From Hymenobacter jeongseonensis (GTDB lineage: Bacteria > Bacteroidota > Bacteroidia > Cytophagales > Hymenobacteraceae), in the NCBI RefSeq assembly GCF_015694725.1, contig NZ_JADQDQ010000004.1, positions 310,001 to 374,000 of the forward strand: a DNA stretch of 64,000 bases, read 5' to 3'. The notes beneath the pieces are model-generated. The model was given only the letters and a program-made list of their open reading frames with translations. It had not been told where the DNA came from and made no database searches. Positions 1 through 8,318 of the stretch are shown here, in pieces. The stretch's first letter is position 1. The number at the start of each line of letters is the position of its first letter. Position numbers and translations under genes: made by a program.

Positions 1-13
1 TGACTCAAATTAG

Positions 14-38
14 AAAACGCCCTACAACCAGGCGTTTT
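14..38. terminator. Short hairpin, probable terminator of a gene left of the window
   Basis: An 8-bp perfect inverted repeat (aaaacgcc at 14-21, ggcgtttt at 31-38) with a 9-nt loop. The A-tract on one side and T-tract on the other resemble the other terminators in this window. No gene is visible to its left inside the window, so which transcript it ends is unknown. Confidence 0.5.
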
Positions 39-193
39 GGGTTGATAACGCAGGCCCGCCCAAAGAGGAAATAGTAAAAGATTTTGAGGGGAACAAAGGG
101 CTTGGCAAACTGAAATGAGCTTCGTTTTCGTATTTTCGGCAGCCCGGCAAATGTTTCGCAACCTTGCGGGTAGGTTGCTGGTTACTTCGGCCT

Positions 194-1045
194 ATGCCAC
201 AACTGTCGCTCAGCGTCCGTATCGACCCCAACTCCGGCTTTTGCTTTGGCGTGATTTACGCCATTCAAATGGCTGAAGACTTGCTTGATGAGCAGGGCTA
301 CCTGTACTGCTTAGGCGACATCGTGCACAACGATGAAGAGGTGCAACGCTTGGAGGCGCGGGGCCTGCGCATTATCTGCCACGAAAGACTGGCCGAGCTG
401 CGCGATGAAGCCGTGCTCATTCGGGCCCACGGCGAGCCGCCGGCCACCTACCAGATGGCCATGGAAAACAACCTGACTCTGATTGATGCCAGCTGCCCGG
501 TGGTGCTCAAGCTCCAAAATCGCATCAAAGCCAGCTACGACAAAAAAGAGCAGATTTTCATCTACGGCAAGCACGGCCACGCCGAGGTTCTCGGCCTGCT
601 GGGCCAAACCAGCGGCAATGCCGTGGTATTTGAAAACCTGGAAGAGTTGCTTCAGCACGAATTGCCCGAGAACATCACCCTCTACAGCCAGACTACCAAA
701 AGCACCAGCAGCTTCTACAACATCAAGAACGAGCTGGAGGGCCGGGGCATTCGGGTGAATGCCAACGACACCATTTGCCGGCAGGTGAGCAACCGCGACA
801 AAGACCTGCGCCGATTCGCCGCGCAGTTCGACCAGATTGTGTTCGTGTCGGGCACCAAAAGCTCCAACGGCAAAGTCTTGTACCAGGTGTGCAAGGAAAC
901 CAACGCGCAAACACAGTTCATTTCCAACGTGGGCGAAATTCAACCCGCGTGGTTCCAGCCCGGCCAGTCGGTGGGCATTTGCGGGGCCACCAGCACGCCC
1001 ATGTGGCTGATGGAACAAGTGCGCGACCGCCTGGCTGCGCTGTAG
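194..1045 (+). CDS. ispH: 4-hydroxy-3-methylbut-2-enyl diphosphate reductase (IspH)
   Basis: Last enzyme of the MEP isoprenoid pathway. It reduces HMBPP to IPP and DMAPP in the cytoplasm with a [4Fe-4S] cluster. The 283-residue product has the three expected cluster cysteines: Cys17 in GFCFGV, Cys101 in ASCPVV and Cys195 in DTICRQ. It also has the conserved His-containing motifs IVHND, RAHGEPP and KHGHAEV, and the C-terminal GATSTP motif. I chose the ATG at 194 because the protein then opens eleven residues before the conserved DPNSGFCFGV segment; an upstream in-frame start would add ten residues unlike the family. The gene downstream, a carotenoid ketolase, also belongs to isoprenoid metabolism, so the two may be co-transcribed across the 67-bp gap. 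Confidence 0.95.
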   Translation: MPQLSLSVRIDPNSGFCFGVIYAIQMAEDLLDEQGYLYCLGDIVHNDEEVQRLEARGLRIICHERLAELRDEAVLIRAHGEPPATYQMAMENNLTLIDASCPVVLKLQNRIKASYDKKEQIFIYGKHGHAEVLGLLGQTSGNAVVFENLEELLQHELPENITLYSQTTKSTSSFYNIKNELEGRGIRVNANDTICRQVSNRDKDLRRFAAQFDQIVFVSGTKSSNGKVLYQVCKETNAQTQFISNVGEIQPAWFQPGQSVGICGATSTPMWLMEQVRDRLAAL

Positions 1046-1112
1046 CCGGCACAGAAACGCATGATTTTTTGATTTCCGGCCCCGTATAAGTCGTTCAAGT
1101 TTTCTTTCCTGC

Positions 1113-1856
1113 ATGCCGCTGACTGTCAAATCGCACTTCCCCCACGTCTCGGCCGCTTCCCGCGTGGCGCCCGCGCCGCTGGGAACCAAAGGAGTAGCGG
1201 TAGCGGCGTTGGTTTTTGCAAGCTGGGCGGCCCTGCTCACCTTCCTGATGGCATTTTACCAACCCGACTGGCGGAGCCCAACCCCGTATCTGCTGCTGCT
1301 GCTGCAAACGCACCTCTACACCGGCCTGTTCATCACGGCGCACGATGCCATGCACGGCTTGGTAAGCGCCAATAAGCGCCTCAACAATGCCATTGGCACC
1401 GTTGCTGCTGGCTTGTTTGCCTACAACTGGTTTCCCGGGCAACTGCCCAAACACCACGCCCACCATCGCCACGTGGGCACCCACGATGACCCCGACTTCC
1501 ACGACGGCAAGCACCCCGGTTTCCTGCCCTGGTTCCTGCGCTTCGCCTGGAACTACGTGACCTGGTGGCAAATAGCCCTAATGGCCCTCACCTACAATGT
1601 GCTGAAGCTGTGGTTTCCGCAGGCCAATGTCATCGCCTTTTGGATGATACCGGCGCTGTTGGCCACGCTGCAGCTCTTTTTCTTCGGAACTTACCTGCCG
1701 CACCGCGGCGAACACGCCCCGGACAACAAGCACAAGTCGCGCAGCCAGTTGCGACACCACGTCTGGGCCTTTGTGAGTTGCTACTTCTTCGGTTACCACT
1801 ACGAGCACCACGACCAGCCGTATTTGCCGTGGTGGCGGCTGTGGCGGGCTAAGTAA
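1113..1856 (+). CDS. crtW: CrtW-type beta-carotene ketolase (fatty acid desaturase superfamily)
   Basis: Integral-membrane di-iron oxygenase of 247 residues. The histidine boxes are HDAMH (77-81), HHAHH (114-118) and HYEHH (229-233), with an extra YLPHR at 194-198. This arrangement, including FGTYLPHR and a final PWWRLW, is that of CrtW ketolases, which put a 4-keto group on the beta-ionone ring, rather than of lipid desaturases. Several hydrophobic segments alternate with the boxes (about 30-50, 60-76, 95-108, 150-165, 175-193). Orange-red keto-carotenoids of the flexixanthin type are known from Hymenobacter and relatives, so the role fits. It follows ispH and is closed by the terminator at 1930-1989. 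A related CrtZ- or CrtO-like specificity cannot be excluded from motifs alone. Confidence 0.85.
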   Translation: MPLTVKSHFPHVSAASRVAPAPLGTKGVAVAALVFASWAALLTFLMAFYQPDWRSPTPYLLLLLQTHLYTGLFITAHDAMHGLVSANKRLNNAIGTVAAGLFAYNWFPGQLPKHHAHHRHVGTHDDPDFHDGKHPGFLPWFLRFAWNYVTWWQIALMALTYNVLKLWFPQANVIAFWMIPALLATLQLFFFGTYLPHRGEHAPDNKHKSRSQLRHHVWAFVSCYFFGYHYEHHDQPYLPWWRLWRAK

Positions 1857-1929
1857 GCAAGTTGGCATGATGAAGTTGCCCTTAATATCCTGCTGATTAG
1901 ATTTATATGGGCATTAACGGTTTTGAACG

Positions 1930-1989
1930 ACCGAAAAAGTCAAAAAGCCCCGCCTCTGAATAGAAGCGGGGCTTTTTGACTTTTTCGGT
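1930..1989. terminator. Strong bidirectional terminator after crtW
   Basis: Two perfectly complementary 24-nt arms (1930-1953 and 1966-1989) flank a 12-nt loop. The GC core gccccgc/gcggggc is followed by a T-run on either strand. The arms extend well past the core, which makes this one of the longest perfect stems in the window. Confidence 0.85.
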
Positions 1990-2004
1990 AAAAGCGTGGT
2001 AGAG

Positions 2005-2325
2005 AATTAGCGCGGGCAAAACAGATAGTGACACTTGGCTGAACTGGCTACGCACCCGAGCGAGGACGGGTCGGTCCGCCGCCACGCGGTCGGCTTGGCT
2101 CAGGGGTTGGTTCATCGGCTACCAAAGCTGCTGGCGTTGCCAGCGCCGGAAACGAGGCGGGCGAACTGCGCCATTGGCAACCGGTGTGGCAGATATGGCG
2201 TGCCATGTCGACTACTTCTCTTCACACAAGTGGCGTTTGCGTTGCGCCAGCCGCAACGGAGCCACAACTTGCCACTGCGAGTCAGAAATGGGTTGATTAC
2301 TGTCAACCATAATGCCAGCGGAGCC
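2005..2325 (-). pseudogene. Frameshifted IS5-family transposase remnant
   Basis: Reading the minus strand through frameshifts gives pieces typical of the N-terminal half of IS5-type transposases. ISDSQWQVVAPLRLAQRKRH comes first (about 2220-2290). In a shifted frame follow EVVDMARHICHTGCQWRSSP (about 2155-2215) and SFPALATP. In another frame comes LSQADRVAADR (about 2070-2105), matching the usual L..ADR segment before the first catalytic Asp region. The order and spacing match the family, but at least two frame changes and stops interrupt it, no catalytic half is present, and I see no clear terminal repeats. This is a dead fragment. The surrounding 1990-2521 stretch holds no other gene that I can support. 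Confidence 0.65.
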
Positions 2326-2521
2326 TAAGAGCTTCGCCTGCAGCTTACTGACGCGTTTTCTTTGCTGCCACGAGCTAATTCCCGAGCACTCTCTGAACAA
2401 GCGCATGAGGGGTAAAATGCATCGACATATTTCCTTAACTTAAGAAGAGTAATTGGCGCATTCGGGAAGCAACTGCTGATTGGAAAAGAGTTAATTGTAA
2501 ACCTTATAACATGGAAGGATT

Positions 2522-3292
2522 ATGACAACGTCAAGAACCATCGTACTCATTCACGGGAATTTTGTGAATAACGCCTGTTGGACGGAATGGAAGCGCCACT
2601 ATGAGCAGAAAGGTTATAAAGTTTATGCCCCTGCGAACCCCGGGCACGAGGGGAATCCTGTGGAACTGAGAGCAAGGGTTCATCCTGACCTTGTTAAAAC
2701 CGGGTTTATTGATGTGGTTGATAACATCGTTAGCTTACTAGATTCCTTGCCCGATAAGCCATTGGTTATTGGTCATTCCATGGCAGGAATGGCCGCCTTG
2801 AAGCTGGTTCAGATGAGAAAAGCGGCGGCTGGTGTAAGCATTGATGGAGCACCGCCAAAAAATGTCTTCCCGCCCTTTCAAACCCTTAAAACTGTGTTGC
2901 CAGCCTTTGGATTCTTTTCATTTAAGAAATACTTTATGGGTAGTCGAAAATGGTACGATTATGCGTTTTTCAATACGATTCCTGATGCCGAAAAAGCAGA
3001 TGCATTTGAAAAATTTGCGGTGCCTGAAAGTTACAAAGTCAGTCGGCAATTGGTTTTTAATTCTTTTTCAAACCTGGATTTTAAGAAACCTCACGCACCA
3101 ATTTTATTTATTGGCGGCGGTAGCGATAATATTTTTCCGCCCAGTCTAACTCAGAGAATAGCCGGCAGGTACAAGGATGTAAACAGCCCGGTTCATGTCA
3201 AAATATTTGAAGGGAAAAGCCACTTCATATGCGGGGAACCCGGTTGGGAAAAGGTGGCGGATTATATTTTGGATTGGTACGAGCAGCAGTAG
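2522..3292 (+). CDS. Alpha/beta hydrolase family protein
   Basis: A 256-residue single-domain alpha/beta hydrolase with no signal peptide, so cytoplasmic. It shows the HGN oxyanion motif at 11-13, the nucleophile elbow GHSMAG with Ser86, and probable acid and base residues Asp202 (GGSDN) and His234 (KSHF). This is the layout of small esterases or lipases of the RsbQ/EstA kind; the substrate cannot be told. Its codon and base composition is clearly more AT-rich than its neighbours, with many AAA, TTT and ATT codons. It sits next to a transposase remnant, which suggests recent arrival by transfer. The ATG at 2522 is the only sensible start, preceded by an AT-rich leader. Confidence 0.85.
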   Translation: MTTSRTIVLIHGNFVNNACWTEWKRHYEQKGYKVYAPANPGHEGNPVELRARVHPDLVKTGFIDVVDNIVSLLDSLPDKPLVIGHSMAGMAALKLVQMRKAAAGVSIDGAPPKNVFPPFQTLKTVLPAFGFFSFKKYFMGSRKWYDYAFFNTIPDAEKADAFEKFAVPESYKVSRQLVFNSFSNLDFKKPHAPILFIGGGSDNIFPPSLTQRIAGRYKDVNSPVHVKIFEGKSHFICGEPGWEKVADYILDWYEQQ

Positions 3293-3462
3293 TGCTGCAC
3301 AACAGAGCAAGCAGGGGGAAGCATCAAGGAAAAGGCGCACAGTGCGGAAAAGCGGCAGCCGAGCCGGCTCACTTTATCCGCATCATTCGCATAGCCGCGC
3401 CTCGAATGGATAACAAAATCCGAGCATTTTCCCTGGCTTCTACTCAAACAGCTGCGCATAAA

Positions 3463-3494
3463 AAACGGAGGCCTCATGCAAGAGGCCTCCGTTT
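3463..3494. terminator. Terminator downstream of the alpha/beta hydrolase region
   Basis: Perfect 13-bp inverted repeat, 3463-3475 and 3482-3494, with a 6-nt loop. The A-tract and T-tract ends would serve both strands. It lies about 170 bp past the hydrolase stop. The rest of 3293-3683 shows no convincing gene, only a short degenerate copy of the dispersed palindrome at 3565-3591. Confidence 0.75.
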
Positions 3495-3564
3495 CGGAAT
3501 ACACTAATCCGCAACCGACGGCAGCTTGTTGGCTGCGCAGAGCTTATACGCGTTTTGGAGAATT

Positions 3565-3591
3565 GTCATGCTTCGACCAGCCGAGCGTGAC
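3565..3591. repeat. Degenerate short copy of the dispersed palindrome
   Basis: The sequence runs gtcatgct to agcgtgac around an 11-nt loop. Its ends match the ends of the larger palindromes at 25631-25726 and 53884-53980 (gtcatgctgagc / gctcagcatgac), but most of the arms are missing. Confidence 0.35.
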
Positions 3592-3683
3592 GGAAACGAC
3601 ATTTTTATAAAGTCCCAAACCCACTCTAAACGGCGAGGGCGGCCAAACGCCTTCGTGCAAATTGCCCATAGGTACTTCGGCTT

Positions 3684-4052
3684 TTAGTGCACTGCGTTGG
3701 TCTTTTTGCAGCAGTCGGGCAGGCGGCTGTAGGCGCGGGCGTCGGCGGCTTGGTCGTCGGCATCGTAGCCGGTTTTTTGCACGGCAGTGCGCAGGGCGGC
3801 CGGCGAAGTTTTGTCGGGACGGTAGGTTACCGTAAGCATTTGGGTCGGCACATCAAGCACGGCGCTTTGTACGCCCTTTTCGTAGGCCAAGCTTTTTTCG
3901 AGGCGGGTTTTGCACATCTCGCACACGGCCGAAGTTTTGAACTGGGCAGTGGCTGCGCTGGCTGTTTTGGCTTGCGCTGCCGGTGCGGTTTGGGCCTGCG
4001 CGCTAGAGAAGCTCAACAAAGCAAACAGCGGGAGGGAGAGGAGTAATTTCAT
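3684..4052 (-). CDS. Secreted heavy-metal-associated (HMA) domain protein
   Basis: A 122-residue protein with a signal peptide (about residues 1-21, ending SAQAQ), a short Ala/Gln linker, and an HMA-like ferredoxin fold. Metal-binding CxxC is seen as CEMC (44-47), followed by K..LEKSL, a VLDVPTQMLTVTY strand and a GYDAD segment, as in MerP/CopZ-type domains. The tail holds an extra CC pair at 114-115. The expected role is binding soft metal ions, most likely copper, in the periplasm. The start at 4052 was preferred because it gives the signal peptide; a longer frame would reach into the TonB receptor gene. It lies 88 bp behind the TonB receptor on the same strand, so the two are probably one operon. 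Confidence 0.85.
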   Translation of the reverse strand: MKLLLSLPLFALLSFSSAQAQTAPAAQAKTASAATAQFKTSAVCEMCKTRLEKSLAYEKGVQSAVLDVPTQMLTVTYRPDKTSPAALRTAVQKTGYDADDQAADARAYSRLPDCCKKTNAVH

Positions 4053-4140
4053 ATAAGAAGGTAGTTGGGGCTTACTGATGATGCGCACAACAAAATTACG
4101 GCCATAAAAAGTCGCCGACGATATTAGTGCTGTTTCTCGA

Positions 4141-6498
4141 CTACTCGATGCGGTAGCGCACGCCCAGGTACGTGAGCCGCCCGTAAACCGGCCCCCATAC
4201 CATGGCGGCATCAAAACCAGGGCCGAAGGGATTGGCTGCGCTCTCGATGGGATTTGCCTGGCGGTAATCGGTCAGGTTTTCAACCCCGGCGTACACATCA
4301 AGGCGCTTAAAGCCGCGGGTAAGTTGGGCATTGAGCAGGGCATACCGGGGCGCCACGTCCGGCACGTATGCCTGCCCGCTGCCGTGCCCGTGATCGCTGG
4401 TGATGGGAGCGAGCGGGCGTTGCCCATACCATTGCACCGTAAGGTCGCCCCGCCATTTGTCGAAGGCGCTGGCATAGCCCAGGTTGAGAAAGGCCCGGTG
4501 AGCCGGGGTGAGCGGCTTGGGCAGCAGCACGCCGTCGTAGGTAGTGCGCACGTCAAGGTACTTGTAGGCACCCTTCACCTGCAAGCCTTTCAGGGGCTCA
4601 AGCTGCAGCTCGGCCTGGAAGCTGCGGGCAAACGAGCGGCCGCCGGCCGGAAGATTGGCAATGATGACGTAGCGAGCGGCCGTGTACATGTCGGCCACCA
4701 CTTGGTTATCGAATTCGGTATGATAATAATCGACAACGAACGTGGCCGAACGCCCCAACACGGTGAAATATTGGGTTGCGCTGCCGCCTAGGTTCCATGC
4801 CCGCTCGGGGCGCAGGTCGGGAAATACCTGGAACTGTCGGGCGCTGGCCAGCAGGGCGGCGTTGTCGGCAATGGGATTGGCTACGCGGAAACCCCGGCCG
4901 GCGGCCAGGCGCAGCACGGTGTTTTTGGAGGGGTCGTATTTGAGGTTGAGGCGGGGCGTGACCTGCCAGCCGTAGAGGTTGTGGCGGTCGGCGCGCAGGC
5001 CCGCCACAAACGTAAAGTTGCGGCTGTTTTGGTACGTGTATTCGGCAAACCCACCGGGTACCAGCTCCAGCCGGTCGCGGTGTTCGCGGGCGTGTGCTTC
5101 CGCCAGTGTCTCGGTTGGGTACCGGTAGCCATCTCGAAAAACTTCTTGGTAGTCATCGTAGAGAAAGCTGAGGCCCGTGCGATACACGTGGGAGGTGTTG
5201 CCCAGCACGCTTTGGAAAAGCAGCGTGCCCAGGCCGGTGCGCTGCTTGCCGTCGTAGGTGCGCGGCCCGCTGGCGGCGGCTGGCAAGTAAGCCGGCGTAT
5301 AAGCAGACACAAAATCGTGGTCGGTGCCGCTCAGCAGCAGGCCCAGGCTTTGGAATGGCCGCGTGGGCCAGGTATAGGAGGTCTTGGCGTAGCCGGTGTA
5401 GCGCGTGGTGGCCTGCGTGGTGCCGTAGTGCTGGAAGTAGGCCGCATCGCCGCCGGTATCGCGGAAGTCTACCTGGCCGCCCTGGCGCGTTTCGCGCAAG
5501 GCCCCGATTCCGGCTTCGCTCACTATGCCGGTTCCCGACATGTATTTCCACTTATTAAACACATTGAACTGCGTGGCCAAAGGCAAATCCAGGAAAGTGT
5601 CGCTGTTGCGGTCAACGCGGTGGCCCAGGTGGTCGGCGTGTAGCAAGAGCAGCGTGCTCCATTTGGGGTTGATGCGTGCCGAGGCGTTTAGGTTGACATC
5701 GAGTTTGCCGAGGTCGTTGCCGTACACGTTGAACAGCAGCTGGTCGGTTTTATCCGGTTCCTTCAGCTTTACGTTCACTTGGCCCGAAATGGCTTCGTAC
5801 CCGTTCACCACAGAACCCGTGCCTTTTATGATTTCAATGTTCTCTATCCAGGGTCCCGCCAAATAGCCGAGGCGGTACGGCGCCGCCAGCCCCCGCAGGG
5901 CCGGCTGGTTGTCCACGGTCAGCAGCGAGTAGCTACCATCGAGCCCCAGCAGTTGAATCTGCTTGGCTCCGGATACCGCATCGGAGGTCGTCACTTCAAC
6001 CGAGGCATTGGTTTCGAAGCTCTCGGCCAGGTTGCAACAGGCCGATTTGGTCAGGTCGGCGGCCGAAATCACCTGAACGTTGGCAGGGGTAATAGCCGAG
6101 TAGGCCAGGGCGCGAGCCGTTACGCTGACCTCGCCCAACTCTTGCCCCCCGCGCAGGGCTACCCGCAAGTAAGGCGCCCCGGCAACGGGTACCGCCAGGG
6201 TATCGGGTCGGTAGCCCAGGGCCTGCACCACCACCCGCGACGCCGCGCGGGCTGGTCGCACCAGCATAAATCGTCCGGCCGCATCCGTCACGGCCGTGAA
6301 CTTAGAAGTGTCAGCGCCGTCATCGAGCAGCCAGCGCACCACGGCGCCTGGTAGGGGAGTGGCTTTGCCGGCTTCCGTGACTTCGCCCCGCACCGGCGCA
6401 ATAGCAGCCGACTGCGCCTTTGCAACCCCGGGGCACAGCCACGCCAGCAAAAACGCACACAGGGCGAGAAGTGAATAAAATCTGTGAATAAAGCTCAT
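4141..6498 (-). CDS. TonB-dependent outer-membrane receptor, probably for a metal complex
   Basis: A 785-residue TonB-dependent receptor. It has a signal peptide (1-29), a carboxypeptidase-regulatory-like beta domain (about 34-115), a plug domain (about 125-235, with AISGQVNVKLKEP) and a 22-strand type barrel ending in GVRYRIE. The plug carries SACCNLAESFET with adjacent Cys154-Cys155, and an external loop contains the His-rich stretch SDHGHGSG. Receptors with this Cys-Cys plug and a neighbouring HMA gene are, as far as I know, linked to copper or other metals; that is inference here. It has no SusD partner, so it is not a polysaccharide-utilisation pair. It is divergent from the dcw operon across a 400-bp gap. 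Confidence 0.88.
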   Translation of the reverse strand: MSFIHRFYSLLALCAFLLAWLCPGVAKAQSAAIAPVRGEVTEAGKATPLPGAVVRWLLDDGADTSKFTAVTDAAGRFMLVRPARAASRVVVQALGYRPDTLAVPVAGAPYLRVALRGGQELGEVSVTARALAYSAITPANVQVISAADLTKSACCNLAESFETNASVEVTTSDAVSGAKQIQLLGLDGSYSLLTVDNQPALRGLAAPYRLGYLAGPWIENIEIIKGTGSVVNGYEAISGQVNVKLKEPDKTDQLLFNVYGNDLGKLDVNLNASARINPKWSTLLLLHADHLGHRVDRNSDTFLDLPLATQFNVFNKWKYMSGTGIVSEAGIGALRETRQGGQVDFRDTGGDAAYFQHYGTTQATTRYTGYAKTSYTWPTRPFQSLGLLLSGTDHDFVSAYTPAYLPAAASGPRTYDGKQRTGLGTLLFQSVLGNTSHVYRTGLSFLYDDYQEVFRDGYRYPTETLAEAHAREHRDRLELVPGGFAEYTYQNSRNFTFVAGLRADRHNLYGWQVTPRLNLKYDPSKNTVLRLAAGRGFRVANPIADNAALLASARQFQVFPDLRPERAWNLGGSATQYFTVLGRSATFVVDYYHTEFDNQVVADMYTAARYVIIANLPAGGRSFARSFQAELQLEPLKGLQVKGAYKYLDVRTTYDGVLLPKPLTPAHRAFLNLGYASAFDKWRGDLTVQWYGQRPLAPITSDHGHGSGQAYVPDVAPRYALLNAQLTRGFKRLDVYAGVENLTDYRQANPIESAANPFGPGFDAAMVWGPVYGRLTYLGVRYRIE

Positions 6499-6832
6499 TT
6501 CATCTGCGGTCTGGGCTATTCTGAAATGGCGCTTGAAGAAGCCCCAACTTTTACACGCTCAAGTAGGAAGCGTGTTCAGAAATCCCAAAGCCAAAGGTAA
6601 GGCTTGGACCGAGCGAGGCAGTAACGAAGTCGCTTACGTACTGCCAAAGAAGGAATAACCTCAAGCGAAAAGGAAATACCCATCAACCACGGGTAATTCA
6701 TGACATCTTGACAATTCAAGATGGCTTAGCTAGAATATAGCGGCAATGAATTTCTTAAAAATCAAGCTAAAAATGCCATTTAGCACGATTGGAGGCACTA
6801 TTTGTTTTGTGGTAGGAAATGGTAAATCGTGG
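6499..6832. other. Intergenic stretch between TonB receptor and dcw operon
   Basis: No gene is supported here. Two small inverted repeats stand out: ggcagta at 6617-6623 with tactgcc at 6639-6645, and an 8-bp stem catcttga/tcaagatg at 6704-6723 around a 4-nt loop. Either could be an operator for the divergent TonB receptor gene, but neither matches a site that I recognise. Confidence 0.3.
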
Positions 6833-6862
6833 TTGGTTTTTGATAGTGTTCCCGTACATTTG
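6833..6862 (+). promoter_or_regulatory. Bacteroidota-type promoter of the dcw operon
   Basis: A TTG at 6833-6835, then a 19-nt spacer, then TACATTTG at 6855-6862. This matches the Bacteroidota primary sigma consensus (TTG about -33, TAnnTTTG about -7) in both boxes and spacing. Transcription would start near 6868-6870, leaving about 30 nt before the mraZ ATG at 6900. No Shine-Dalgarno sequence is seen, as is common in this phylum. Confidence 0.6.
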
Positions 6863-6899
6863 CTAATACCGTCCCTGTTTCCCTTGGCGGTATGTGCCC

Positions 6900-7373
6900 A
6901 TGAACCTGCTATCCGGCGAATACGAATGCAAGCTTGACCCGAAAGGGCGGCTTGTGCTCCCGGCCAAGGTGAAGGGAAATTTGCCAGAGGAGTCGGGCAG
7001 CCAACTGGTTTTGGTGCGCGGCTTCGAGCCCTGCCTCGTGCTTTACCCAAGGGCGGCCTGGCGCGTCATCCACGAAAAGGTGATGGCTCTTGATGAGTTC
7101 AACGAAGAGTACCGCCAGTTTCAGCGGAATTTCTTTCGTGGGATGACTGAAGTGGAGCTTGATTCAATCAACCGTTTCATGCTACCTCGCAGCATGTTAC
7201 GCTACGCAGGTATTGAGAAAGAAGCTATTATCGTTGGCCTAGGGAACCGGTGCGAAATCTGGGACCCCAGCCGCTACGATGAATATCTTATAAAAGACCA
7301 GCAGAGCTTTAGTAAGTTAGCGCAGAAGTTTTTGTCAGTTGAAACCCCGCCACAAGGTGGCCCCATGGCGTGA
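6900..7373 (+). CDS. mraZ: Transcriptional regulator / division protein MraZ
   Basis: First gene of the dcw cluster, 157 residues, cytoplasmic. In other bacteria MraZ forms ring-shaped oligomers of SpoVT-AbrB-like folds and represses its own operon. The double-repeat family pattern is visible: GEYECKLDPKGRLVLPAK near the N-terminus and the matching second copy VELDSINRFMLPRSMLRYAG near residues 83-103. ATG at 6900 is chosen; an in-frame GTG two codons earlier is the alternative. I did not find clear repeated MraZ-binding boxes in the upstream region. The stop overlaps the rsmH start. Confidence 0.93.
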   Translation: MNLLSGEYECKLDPKGRLVLPAKVKGNLPEESGSQLVLVRGFEPCLVLYPRAAWRVIHEKVMALDEFNEEYRQFQRNFFRGMTEVELDSINRFMLPRSMLRYAGIEKEAIIVGLGNRCEIWDPSRYDEYLIKDQQSFSKLAQKFLSVETPPQGGPMA

Positions 7374-8293
7374 GCGAATACACCAACGATACCGCCTACC
7401 ACCGCCCGGTGATGCTGGCCCAGTGCCTGGCCGCGCTCGACCTGCAGCCCGATGGCCGCTACGTCGACGTGACCTTTGGTGGGGGAGGGCACTCCGCCCG
7501 CATCCTCGAAAGATTGACCACTGGTCACCTGTACAGCTTTGACCAGGATGCCGATGCGGAAGCCGAGGCAGAAAAGTTAATTTGTCCTCAATTTACATTT
7601 GTTAAGGCTAATTTTCGTGAATTAACTGCTGAACTACAGCAACTTGGTGCATTGCCAGTGGATGGCCTACTTGCTGACCTTGGTGTCAGTTCGCATCAGT
7701 TTGATACCCCGGAACGCGGCTTTTCTACCCGCTTTGATGGGCCGCTGGATATGCGGATGGACCCCGACGGGCCATTAACCGCTGCGGATATTCTCAACGA
7801 TTACAAAGAGGCCGACTTGCACCGCATCTTCGGGATGTACGGGGAGGTGACCAATGCCCGCACCCTGGCCCAAACGGTAGGCGCCGCCCGTCGCGGCCGC
7901 CGCCTCGAGACCATTGCCGAGCTAAAGCAAGCCATTCAGCCCTGCACGCCCCGCGGCAAGGAGAATAAGTACCTGGCCCAGGTGTTCCAGGCCCTCCGCA
8001 TTGAGGTGAACCAGGAGATGCAGGCCCTGCAAGAGATGCTGCTGCAAACGGCCGAGGTGCTACGCCCCGGTGGCCGGCTGGTAGTTCTGAGCTACCACTC
8101 GCTGGAAGACAGGCTGGTGAAGAATTTTATCGGCAAAGGGAAGTTTTTTGGGGCCGTCGAAAAAGACTTCTTTGGCAATGAAAGCAAGCCCTTTGAGGCC
8201 GTGAACCGCAAGCCGGAAGAAGCCGACCCTGCCGAAGTGGCGCTCAATAGCCGGGCTAGAAGTGCTAAATTGCGTGTTGCAATTCGCAATTAG
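7370..8293 (+). CDS. rsmH: 16S rRNA m4C1402 methyltransferase RsmH
   Basis: SAM-dependent enzyme of 307 residues that N4-methylates C1402 in the decoding centre of 16S rRNA. The SAM-binding loop YVDVTFGGGGHS lies at about 31-42. LLADLGVSSHQFD, ERGFS, GPLDMRMD and VLSYHSLEDRLVKNF follow in the order usual for MraW/RsmH. It starts at GTG 7370, overlapping the mraZ stop by 4 nt, so translation is probably coupled. A 167-nt gap follows before ftsL, larger than most in this operon. Confidence 0.96.
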   Translation: MSEYTNDTAYHRPVMLAQCLAALDLQPDGRYVDVTFGGGGHSARILERLTTGHLYSFDQDADAEAEAEKLICPQFTFVKANFRELTAELQQLGALPVDGLLADLGVSSHQFDTPERGFSTRFDGPLDMRMDPDGPLTAADILNDYKEADLHRIFGMYGEVTNARTLAQTVGAARRGRRLETIAELKQAIQPCTPRGKENKYLAQVFQALRIEVNQEMQALQEMLLQTAEVLRPGGRLVVLSYHSLEDRLVKNFIGKGKFFGAVEKDFFGNESKPFEAVNRKPEEADPAEVALNSRARSAKLRVAIRN

Positions 8294-8318
8294 TATTAAG
8301 AAAAAGGAGCAAAACCCA

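Noticed and set aside
311..1240. Long minus-strand reading frame of about 309 codons opposite ispH
   Set aside because: It is the mirror of a clear ispH frame in GC-rich DNA, is made of His/Val/Gly/Ala-rich runs and shows no domain.
6704..6723. Small hairpin catcttga/tcaagatg as a riboswitch or operator for the TonB receptor
   Set aside because: An 8-bp stem alone is weak evidence and matches no known aptamer or regulator site.
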